The translations under genes and the position numbers were made by a program. The notes beneath the pieces are model-generated. The model saw nothing but the letters and a program-made list of their open reading frames with translations, was not told the origin of the DNA and ran no database searches. Shown here one piece after another: positions 28,655 through 34,990 of a stretch of DNA of 34,990 bases. Numbering within the stretch: position 1 is the stretch's first letter; each line of letters begins with the position of its first letter. Source of the stretch: Coraliomargarita sinensis (lineage in GTDB: Bacteria > Verrucomicrobiota > Verrucomicrobiia > Opitutales > Coraliomargaritaceae); assembly GCF_003185655.1 (NCBI RefSeq), contig NZ_QHJQ01000007.1:170001-204990 (forward strand). Direction: 5' to 3'.

Positions 28655-30445
28655 CTACTCCCGTTCCTCAAACCACTTCTGGACACCTTTCACATCCCGG
28701 CAATTTAATATCTGATCACGCGAAAGTCCGCCCTTTCGGGCCACGTTCACACCGGCTTCAAAGTAGTCCAGGCCTTCGGTCCGGTGGGCATCGGGATTGA
28801 TGGCACACATCAGGCCCTTATTCGCCGCCCGTCGCCAGAGGCGCCAGTCCATGTCGAGGCGGCGCGGGTTGGCATTGATCTCGATTATCACCCGGTTGGC
28901 GATAGCCGCATCAATCACCTTTTGCAGGTTGATTTTAAACGGCTCACGACGCAGCAGGAGACGTCCCGTCGGATGGCCCAACATGGTCGTGCCGGGGTGC
29001 TCGATCGCCTTGATCACCCGGGCCGTCATCTCTTCTTCACTCTGGCTGAAGCTGGAATGAACCGACATCACGGTATAGTCCAACGCCTGCAGAGTGCCAT
29101 CCTCCAGATCGAGCGAACCATCCCGCAGGATGTCGCACTCGATTCCGGCAAAGACATGTACGGGGGATTCCCCGGATTCATTGAAGGCCCGGATCTCTTC
29201 AATCTGTTTCAGCACCCGCTCGTCGTCGAGCCCATTGGCCTGATAACTGGCTTTGGAATGATCGGCCAAGCCAAGATAGTCCCACCCTAGATCCTGAGCC
29301 GCAGCCGCCATCTCCTCAATCGTCGCCCGCCCGTCCGAAGCGGTGGTATGATTATGAAAAACACCCCGTATTCGGTCTTTGGATACGAGATCCGGAATCT
29401 TCTCCAACTCCAGCTCTCCCATTCCCTCGCGCAGCTCCGGCGGGATCTCGGGCAGGCCCAGAAAGGCAAACAAGTCTTTCTCGCTGGTGATACCTACCCC
29501 CTCACCCGGTCCGGTTTCCCGCTCAGCGGCACCCGGTCTTGTCGTCGCTTCGCTCCTCGAAACACCTTCACTTTCACTCTCACCTTCACTCTTCTTGATC
29601 CCCCATTCGCTCAAGCTGTATCCCTTTGACAAAGCCCGTTGCCGCATGGCCACATTATGGTCCTTCGAGCCGGTAAAGTGGTGCAGGGCGAAGGCGAACT
29701 GAGCCGCCGGCACGACCCGCAGGTCGGCCTGAAGACCGGATTCGAAACGGACGCTGGATTTGGTCTTACCTTTTGCGGTCACCTCCCGCACTTCCTCGCG
29801 TGAGGTAAACCAGTCCATCACCTTTTCCGGCTCGGACGAGGCGACGATAAAGTCGAGGTCGCCTACCGTTTCCTTCAACCGGCGCAGGCTGCCGGCCACC
29901 TCGGCCCGCTCCACTTGAGGCAGTTCGCGTAGTCCAGCAAGAATCGGTTCGGCCACTTCACGCGCTCGCCACCAAAGGTGACGCTTGGCATAGGCTTCGC
30001 GGTTTTCAATCCCGCTCAAAATTTTCTCTTCCGACTTTTTTCCGAAGCCCTTCAACGCTGCGACCTTGCCCACCTCGCAGGCCGACTTGAGACCCTCAAC
30101 CGTATCGACATCAAGTTCGTCGTGCAGCCGCTTGACCTTCTTCCCGCCCAGTCCGGGGATATCGAGCATCTCAATCAGGCCGGGGGCGACCGAGTCGCGC
30201 AGCTTCGTGTAGTATTCCAGCTCGCCGGTTTCATAGAGCGTCTCAATCTTATCGACCAACGCCGAGCCGATCCCTTTGACCGAACCCAGCTCACCCGACT
30301 CGATCAACTCGCCGAGATCCTCCTCCATCGTCTCCAGGGCCCGTGCGCCCGTCTGATATGCGCGGATTTTAAAAGGGTTTTCCCCTTTCAGCTCCAAGAG
30401 CACCGCGATTTCTTCCAGAACCTCAACAATGTCAGCTTTATCCAT
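28655..30445 (-). CDS. polX: DNA polymerase/3'-5' exonuclease PolX
   Basis: Family X DNA polymerase joined to a PHP phosphoesterase, acting in base-excision and gap-filling repair. At 596 residues it is slightly longer than usual. Domains: N-terminal helical 8-kDa-like region and helix-hairpin-helix motifs ([12 protein letters not shown] ~56-67, IPGLGGKKV ~96-104, LKGFGKKS ~131-138). The nucleotidyltransferase part has catalytic D196 and D198 in GDLD and D241 in ADLR. The PHP domain (~355-596) has H364 and H366 in [10 protein letters not shown] and a following LADHS. Residues ~285-318, in the linker before the PHP domain, are an unusual Glu/Ser- then Arg/Gly-rich insert overlapping a dispersed DNA repeat (29532-29555). 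It lies 42 bp after cinA and 33 bp before the sulfatase gene on the same strand. Confidence 0.95.
   Translation of the reverse strand: MDKADIVEVLEEIAVLLELKGENPFKIRAYQTGARALETMEEDLGELIESGELGSVKGIGSALVDKIETLYETGELEYYTKLRDSVAPGLIEMLDIPGLGGKKVKRLHDELDVDTVEGLKSACEVGKVAALKGFGKKSEEKILSGIENREAYAKRHLWWRAREVAEPILAGLRELPQVERAEVAGSLRRLKETVGDLDFIVASSEPEKVMDWFTSREEVREVTAKGKTKSSVRFESGLQADLRVVPAAQFAFALHHFTGSKDHNVAMRQRALSKGYSLSEWGIKKSEGESESEGVSRSEATTRPGAAERETGPGEGVGITSEKDLFAFLGLPEIPPELREGMGELELEKIPDLVSKDRIRGVFHNHTTASDGRATIEEMAAAAQDLGWDYLGLADHSKASYQANGLDDERVLKQIEEIRAFNESGESPVHVFAGIECDILRDGSLDLEDGTLQALDYTVMSVHSSFSQSEEEMTARVIKAIEHPGTTMLGHPTGRLLLRREPFKINLQKVIDAAIANRVIIEINANPRRLDMDWRLWRRAANKGLMCAINPDAHRTEGLDYFEAGVNVARKGGLSRDQILNCRDVKGVQKWFEERE
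29532..29555 (-). repeat. Short dispersed repeat, copy inside the polX linker
   Basis: Matches 12633-12653 apart from one extra TCG. It encodes part of the polX linker insert, in the same GVSRSE reading frame as the other copy. The bases just 3' on the + strand (29566-29595) are a CTTCAC/TTTCAC-type simple repeat. Confidence 0.6.
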
Positions 30446-30487
30446 GTCGCTTCATGCAAACAGCTGCGAAGGGCTCGGCAAAGCAAA

Positions 30488-31771
30488 TTAGTCCTCCGCC
30501 CCGCAGGAGAGAAACTCTTCAATTTTATATTTGCGCAGCTTTCGGCGCACCCAGTCGAGCGCGGCGTGCACGGCCCGGGTCTTTACATCCATGCGCCCAC
30601 CCGTGTACCGAACAGTCTTGGCCCAAACACCGACCGGCGAGTGGTAGCCGATATGAATGGTACCGACCGGGTTTTTCTCGTCGCCCCCCTCAGGTCCGGC
30701 GAAGCCGGTCACACTGATCCCGTAATCCGCCGACAGGCGCTCCGCGATCCCGGAGGCCATGGCGATGGCACACTCCGGACTGACCGCACCGTGCTGTTCC
30801 AGAATCGGTTCGGGCACGCCGACCTTGGAGACTTTGACATCGTTGCAGTAACAGACCACGCCGCCGACAAAGACCTTGGACGAACCGGGGATGTTGGTGA
30901 ACGCATCGCAGAGGAGGCCGCCCGTGCAGGATTCGGCCACTGCCAGAGTGCGGTCAAGCGCCCGCAACTCGTGAAAGACTACGTCGGCCAGTGAGCAGTG
31001 CCCATAGCAAACAAAGTCCTCCCCGAGCAACTCGCGCGCTTCATGTGCGATTTCCTTGATCTGCCCCAGCGATAGAGACCCGTCACGGCTGCTCAGGCGT
31101 ACATCGACGATTCCATAATGCACACAGTAGGCCACCGTAAGTCCGGGGTGGTTCGAAAAGATCGGCTGCAAGCTTTCTTCAACGGAGGATTCCCCCACCC
31201 CGCAGGTGCGGAGCTGGACATAAGCCTGTTCCTTCGAGAGCACGCCCATCTCCTGCAGAATCGGAATCGCCTGTTTTTCAAACATCGGTCGCAGCTCCTG
31301 CGTGGGACCGGGCAGCATGATCAATATTTTGCCGTCGCGCCGGAGCAGCAAGCCCGGCGCAGTGCCCCGCTCGTTGTGTAGCACCTCGCCGCCCGAAAAG
31401 TAATAGCACTGCTTTTCATGGTGCTTGGCCACCTTACGGCCCAGGAGTTTGAAGCGGGCCTCAATCGCATCGAGTATCGATTGGTCAAATAACAACTCGG
31501 CGCCCAGAGCCTCGGCCACGTTCTCTCGGGTCATGTCATCAGCGGTAGGCCCAAGCCCGCCGGTCGTAATCACAATATCGGAATGTTCCCAGGCATCGAG
31601 GAAAGCACGTTGGATCTCGGTCTTTTCATCTGTAATCACCCGACTGCGCTGAATGGGCAGGCCGTAACGTGCGAGTTGGTCGCCAAGATAGACCAAATGT
31701 GAGTTATCTCGGATGCCGACGAGCAGCTCGTCGCCAAAATTGATCACTTCAATGATAGGAGTCTTGGACAT
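30488..31771 (-). CDS. cinA: CinA family nicotinamide-nucleotide amidohydrolase (full-length, two domains)
   Basis: Two-domain CinA. The N-terminal MoCF/COG1058 domain is linked to ADP-ribose pyrophosphatase activity. The C-terminal PncC domain deamidates NMN to nicotinate mononucleotide (pyridine-nucleotide salvage). The ATG at 31771 begins MSKTPIIEVINFGDELLVG, matching the family. The longer frame to 31891 is extra and overlaps uvrC. Residues: TTGGLGPTADD (69-79), LPGPTQE (153-159), AESCTGG (279-285) with the catalytic serine, and SVTGFAGPEGG (353-363). Length 427 is normal. It is divergent from uvrC with 52 bp between the start codons and heads a run with polX and the sulfatase gene. Confidence 0.94.
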   Translation of the reverse strand: MSKTPIIEVINFGDELLVGIRDNSHLVYLGDQLARYGLPIQRSRVITDEKTEIQRAFLDAWEHSDIVITTGGLGPTADDMTRENVAEALGAELLFDQSILDAIEARFKLLGRKVAKHHEKQCYYFSGGEVLHNERGTAPGLLLRRDGKILIMLPGPTQELRPMFEKQAIPILQEMGVLSKEQAYVQLRTCGVGESSVEESLQPIFSNHPGLTVAYCVHYGIVDVRLSSRDGSLSLGQIKEIAHEARELLGEDFVCYGHCSLADVVFHELRALDRTLAVAESCTGGLLCDAFTNIPGSSKVFVGGVVCYCNDVKVSKVGVPEPILEQHGAVSPECAIAMASGIAERLSADYGISVTGFAGPEGGDEKNPVGTIHIGYHSPVGVWAKTVRYTGGRMDVKTRAVHAALDWVRRKLRKYKIEEFLSCGAED

Positions 31772-31823
31772 TGGTCGGTTTTTAAGCTTAGTAGTTTTCG
31801 GATAGTACACTAATTTGTCACAA

Positions 31824-33308
31824 ATGCCAGAGTCGGGTAAAGATAAGTCCAGATCAGGGCTGAAAGAGAAAGTGCGCAAGCTGCCGCACAAGCCGGGCGT
31901 GTATCTAATGAAGGACCGCCTCGGCCAGACGATCTATGTGGGCAAGGCCAAGGACCTGAAAAAACGGGTCAGCACCTACTTTCAGGCTTCGCGCAAGCTC
32001 ATGATCGCCCAGCCCAAAGTGAGGGCGATGATCGACCTGATCCACGACTTCGAGATCATCCTGGTAAAATCGGAGGCGGAAGCGCTGCTTCTCGAGGGCC
32101 AGCTGATCAAAAAATACCGGCCGCGCTACAATACCGACTTCACCGACGACAAGCGATTCCTGCTCGTACGAGTGGACCTTCGGGAAACCCTGCCCCGTTT
32201 CCGCCTGACCCGCAACCGGACGGACAGCGGCTCCCGCTATTACGGCCCCTTCGCCCACTCCGGCCATTTGCGCAAAACACTGGCCGAGCTGCGCCGCGAA
32301 TTCGGCATCCTGCTGCATGACGCAAAGCCGGTTGACCTCGGCGACGGACGCTGGCGTCTCTACGACGATGCCCGACAGGAAATCTACGAGCACGAAAACG
32401 AGATCACAGAAGAAGAGTACAAGGAGCGCCTGGATGCCGCCTGCAAATTCCTTGAGGGCAAGGCCCGCGAGTGGCTGGGGGAACTGAAGGAGGAAATGAA
32501 GAGGGCCGCCGAGAGGCGCGATTACGAGACCGCCGCCTCGCTCCGCGACCGCATCGCCGCACTCGAGCAGACCGCGGCGCGGACCCGTAAATTCGAGCGG
32601 AACCTGCTCCACACCCAAAACAGCGAAACCGTGCTGGAGGAACTCAAGCAGAAGCTTGGCCTCGCCCGAAAACCGGTGCACATGGAGTGTTTCGACATTT
32701 CCCACATCTCCGGCAGCTTCTGCGTGGCTTCCATGGTCGCCTTCCGCAAAGCCAAGCCCGATCGCAAAAACTACCGGCGTTTCAAGATTCGCTCCTTTAT
32801 CGGCAACGATGATTTCCGCGCCATGGAGGAAGTCGTTGGCCGACGCTACCGGCGGCTGTCCGATGAGGGCAAAAAATTTCCCGACCTCATCGTGATCGAC
32901 GGCGGGGCCGGCCAGGTCACGGCTGCCCTCAAGGCCTTCCTCTCGCAGGGGCTGGAACCACCGGAGCTGATCGGCTTGGCCAAGCGGAACGAAACCGTCA
33001 TCTTCTCCGACGGACGCAAGCCGCTCAATCTCGAGCACAACGACCCCGCTCTGCGCCTATTACAGCACATCCGCGACGAGGCCCACCACTTCGCCAACAG
33101 TTTTAACGCCGAACTGCGCAGCAAGCGACTCAAGGAGTCCATCCTCGACGACTTCAAGGGCCTCGGCACCCGGCGCAAGCAACAGCTCCTGCTTCACTTC
33201 GGTAGTATCCAGAAGCTGCGCGGCGCCAGCGTCGAGGCGCTCACCGAAGTCGAAGGCATCGGCAAATTGACCGCCGAGCGGCTGGTCGAATTTCTGCAGG
33301 ACTCGTAG
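31824..33308 (+). CDS. uvrC: UvrC-type excinuclease subunit, compact form without Fe-S cysteines
   Basis: Makes the dual incisions of UvrABC nucleotide excision repair. The ATG at 31824 is preferred over TTG at 31815. The protein is 494 residues against about 600 for E. coli UvrC. Visible parts: a GIY-YIG domain at 20-100 (KPGVYLM, TIYVGKAKDLKKR) for the 3' incision and a UVR motif at ~218-252 (RRDYETAASLRDRIAALE). The RNase-H-like nuclease has D291 in ECFDISH, D359 in VIDGGAGQ and H415 in HIRDEAHH. A C-terminal helix-hairpin-helix pair follows (KGLGTRRKQQLL, VEGIGKLTAERL). The four cysteines that hold a 4Fe-4S cluster in E. coli UvrC, between GIY-YIG and UVR, are absent. About 100 residues between UVR and ECFDISH are also missing. 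A dedicated Cho-like homologue is unlikely because both nucleases and UVR are present. Confidence 0.93.
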   Translation: MPESGKDKSRSGLKEKVRKLPHKPGVYLMKDRLGQTIYVGKAKDLKKRVSTYFQASRKLMIAQPKVRAMIDLIHDFEIILVKSEAEALLLEGQLIKKYRPRYNTDFTDDKRFLLVRVDLRETLPRFRLTRNRTDSGSRYYGPFAHSGHLRKTLAELRREFGILLHDAKPVDLGDGRWRLYDDARQEIYEHENEITEEEYKERLDAACKFLEGKAREWLGELKEEMKRAAERRDYETAASLRDRIAALEQTAARTRKFERNLLHTQNSETVLEELKQKLGLARKPVHMECFDISHISGSFCVASMVAFRKAKPDRKNYRRFKIRSFIGNDDFRAMEEVVGRRYRRLSDEGKKFPDLIVIDGGAGQVTAALKAFLSQGLEPPELIGLAKRNETVIFSDGRKPLNLEHNDPALRLLQHIRDEAHHFANSFNAELRSKRLKESILDDFKGLGTRRKQQLLLHFGSIQKLRGASVEALTEVEGIGKLTAERLVEFLQDS

Positions 33309-33463
33309 GGGTGCTGCTTCCTCCTTCGCTCGAAGCTACGGCGAGACATGTGTCGGCACCCGCGAACGCTGTTTGATCCGTCGAAAGTTTGGTTATGTAT
33401 ACGAACTTTCGCGGGCTTCGTCGTTCGACAAACTCACGGCCTTCGGAGAGGGAAGCCCCTACG
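33304..33463. repeat. ~160-bp imperfect inverted-repeat element between uvrC and galE
   Basis: The ends are CGTAGGGG (33304-33311) and its complement CCCCTACG (33456-33463). Nested matches in inverted orientation include TGTCG (33351-33355 with 33426-33430) and CCCGCGAA (33359-33366 with 33408-33415). CGAAAGTT (33382-33389) also pairs with 33404-33411. It contains no gene. The left end overlaps the uvrC stop codon, whose TAG lies in the GTAG word. The layout fits a pair of opposed GTAG-headed REP units (BIME-like) or a small non-autonomous element. Confidence 0.65.
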
Positions 33464-33498
33464 CACGTCGCAAATCCCGGATCCCGGGTCCCTTTGCC

Positions 33499-34488
33499 CT
33501 AATCCCCAAACCCGTCCGGATTGGCCTCGTGCCACTTCCAGGCGGTGGCGATGATGTCCTTCACATCGGTGAACTTAATCTCCCAGCCAAGCTCGGCCTG
33601 CGCCTTGGAGGAATCGGCGTAGAGCGCGGGCGGATCGCCAGGGCGGCGGTCGGCTTCGACCACCGGCACTTTCTTGCCGGTCACTTCCTCGACCGCGTTG
33701 ATAATCTCACGGACGGAATTGGGGGTGCCGGTGCCGAGATTGTAGAAACAGCTCGCGCCGGGCTCCGCCAGTTTTTCGAAGACGGCGATGTGGGCACGCG
33801 CCAGATCGTCCACGTGCACGTAGTCGCGCAGGCAGGTACCGTCCGGCGTGTCGTAGTCCGTGCCGAAAATTTTGATGTTTTCCCTGCGTCCGGTGGCGGC
33901 GTCGATGACCAGCGGAATAAGGTGGGTCTCGGGGTCGTGGTCCTCCCCGATGCTGCCGTCTTCAGCGGCACCGGCTGCGTTGAAATAACGAAAGGCGGCA
34001 AAGCTCAGGCCATAAGCGTGGGCGAAAGCCTTAAGGCAGTTCTCGACATCGAGCTTGGTCTGACCGTAGGGATTGATCGGCTTCTGTGGCAGGCTTTCCA
34101 CCATCGGCAGGGTTTCCGGTTCACCATAAGTCGCACAGGTCGAGGAAAAGACGAACTTGTTCACCCCCTCATCCAGCATGGTTTCAAGCAGACGGAGGGT
34201 GGCGACAAAGTTGTTCTCGTAATATTTGCGCGGTTCCGTGACGGACTCGCCCACGTAGGCGAACGCCGCGAAGTGCATCACCAGATCAATCTTCTCGTCT
34301 TTCAGGATGGGCGCCACGACATCAGGATCGCCCAGATCGCCGTCATAAAAGGGAATATCGGGCGCCACCGCCTTGCGATGGCCGAAGACCAGATTATCCA
34401 GCACCACCGGACGATGCCCGGCAGCCTGCAGCTGGCGAACGCAATGACTGCCGATGTACCCGGCTCCTCCTACGACTAAAACATTCAT
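33499..34488 (-). CDS. galE: UDP-glucose 4-epimerase
   Basis: Interconverts UDP-glucose and UDP-galactose for LPS, exopolysaccharide and galactose metabolism. It is a cytoplasmic extended short-chain dehydrogenase of 329 residues. The NAD-binding GGAGYIGSH is at 7-15, the SDR active-site pair is Y141-x3-K145 in NPYGQTK, and the catalytic Ser/Thr region is FSSTCATYG (114-122). The C-terminal half carries the GalE-type RYFNAAGA and YDTPDGTCLRDYVHVDDLA segments, which separate it from dTDP-glucose dehydratases. It is convergent with uvrC across the inverted-repeat element. A partial RAYT gene lies upstream on the same strand (64-bp gap); co-transcription is uncertain. Confidence 0.95.
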   Translation of the reverse strand: MNVLVVGGAGYIGSHCVRQLQAAGHRPVVLDNLVFGHRKAVAPDIPFYDGDLGDPDVVAPILKDEKIDLVMHFAAFAYVGESVTEPRKYYENNFVATLRLLETMLDEGVNKFVFSSTCATYGEPETLPMVESLPQKPINPYGQTKLDVENCLKAFAHAYGLSFAAFRYFNAAGAAEDGSIGEDHDPETHLIPLVIDAATGRRENIKIFGTDYDTPDGTCLRDYVHVDDLARAHIAVFEKLAEPGASCFYNLGTGTPNSVREIINAVEEVTGKKVPVVEADRRPGDPPALYADSSKAQAELGWEIKFTDVKDIIATAWKWHEANPDGFGD

Positions 34489-34552
34489 GATGTTTCTCTT
34501 TAAGCCGGCACGATGACCTGTCCAAACTAAAAGTAGACTTCACAATACCAAT

Positions 34553-34990
34553 TTACCCGAACACCTGCATCCTCAGTCCTTGAATGGTGGCAAGATCCTG
34601 CCAGTCGGCCCCGCGCAGTAGATTCGGTTTGGGCGGATATTTTCGTTTTTTCTCCCGTTGCCAGGCCCCAGCGTAACTCCGGACGAAGTCCTGACTGCCC
34701 AGGATGGCCCCATCGGTGAAGTAGCGCACCCGGCAGCGCAGCACAGTAGCTTTCGGCAGGAGCGCATCCTCTTTTTCAAGTACCTTCAGCGCCTTCTTCC
34801 GGCTGATTTCTGATACGGACCGATCACTGGCCCGCTTGCCAAAAATCAATGACCGGTGATCCCTCAAAGCGGCTTCAAAATGCCGGCGCTCCCGCGCCGA
34901 ACCGTCCGCATGGGCGGCCCAGACCAGGGAGAGCCCTTTCCTCGCCAGCCTGTTTCCCGCCACCGCTTCGGCATAACCACAAAAGCGGTA
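34553..34990 (-). CDS. REP-associated tyrosine transposase (RAYT), C-terminal part only
   Basis: The frame is open from the stop at 34553-34555 to the right window edge, so the N-terminal catalytic part (HUH and Tyr motifs of the Y1/IS200-like family) lies outside. The 145 visible codons begin YRFCGYAEAVAGNRLARKGL, close to the DYR-CGYA-A---ARxGL pattern typical of RAYTs as I recall them. They end with LRCRVRYFTDGAILGSQDFV and a LRGADWQDL/LRMQVFG tail, the C-terminal module of this family. RAYTs are single-copy housekeeping relatives of IS200/IS605 transposases associated with REP hairpins, and GTAG-headed repeats are present in this window. Whether the gene is intact cannot be judged here. 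Confidence 0.8.
   Translation of the reverse strand, partial: YRFCGYAEAVAGNRLARKGLSLVWAAHADGSARERRHFEAALRDHRSLIFGKRASDRSVSEISRKKALKVLEKEDALLPKATVLRCRVRYFTDGAILGSQDFVRSYAGAWQREKKRKYPPKPNLLRGADWQDLATIQGLRMQVFG

Noticed and set aside
29978..30994. 338-codon + strand frame across polX and cinA
   Set aside because: It is antisense to two well-recognised genes and spans their boundary, so it is a shadow.
31772..31891. Extended N-terminus of cinA
   Set aside because: The added 40 residues overlap uvrC and are unlike the family; MSKTPIIEVINFGDE is the usual start.
31905..33038. 377-codon minus-strand frame inside uvrC
   Set aside because: Antisense shadow of a clear UvrC; no recognisable protein features.

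Overview
The window looks like about 35 kb of chromosome from a Gram-negative bacterium of the Verrucomicrobiota, most likely class Opitutia (Coraliomargarita/Puniceicoccus-like). This placement is inference. It rests on a KDO-8-phosphate synthase (LPS-bearing outer membrane), a TonB-dependent siderophore receptor, an exosortase, a secreted SHD1-thioredoxin fusion, a Cys-type arylsulfatase, very large secreted proteins with FN3, FG-GAP and thrombospondin-3-type calcium repeats, and a REP-associated tyrosine transposase (RAYT). GC is moderately high. I saw no tRNA, rRNA, CRISPR array, phage gene or intact insertion sequence.

Layout. 1-13 kb holds short, mostly housekeeping units. A Str2-like cystathionine gamma-synthase runs off the left edge. 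It is followed by a Tat-exported LysM amidase, an SHD1-thioredoxin protein, an exosortase, a tatD plus helical-repeat pair, a small secreted protein on the minus strand, kdsA-rsmD, an iron-siderophore receptor behind a Fur-like box, fumC, a four-helix membrane protein, and a solitary betaine-type binding protein. The 327-bp gap before the receptor carries several hairpins, including one with the GTAG head typical of REP elements.

14-27 kb is the most unusual part: three tightly packed minus-strand genes encoding secreted proteins of 1842, about 1190 and 1216 residues. They are almost contiguous (gaps of 5 and 10 bp) and read from one plausible promoter near 26.9 kb. The first is beta-rich with a ~390-residue helical block, the second is FN3-like, and the third combines FG-GAP, chitobiase-C-like and two calcium-binding repeat blocks. 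I know of no characterised system with this composition. An extracellular or surface assembly made by one operon is the simplest reading.

27-35 kb returns to housekeeping genes. cinA, polX and a sulfatase form one minus-strand run. uvrC is divergent from cinA and encodes a compact protein lacking the Fe-S cysteines. galE and a partial RAYT follow. Between uvrC and galE lies a ~160-bp inverted-repeat element bounded by opposed CGTAGGGG words. Together with the GTAG hairpins, it suggests a REP/RAYT system shaping the intergenic DNA. A second short repeat seems to have entered coding sequence in polX and at the end of a membrane-protein gene.
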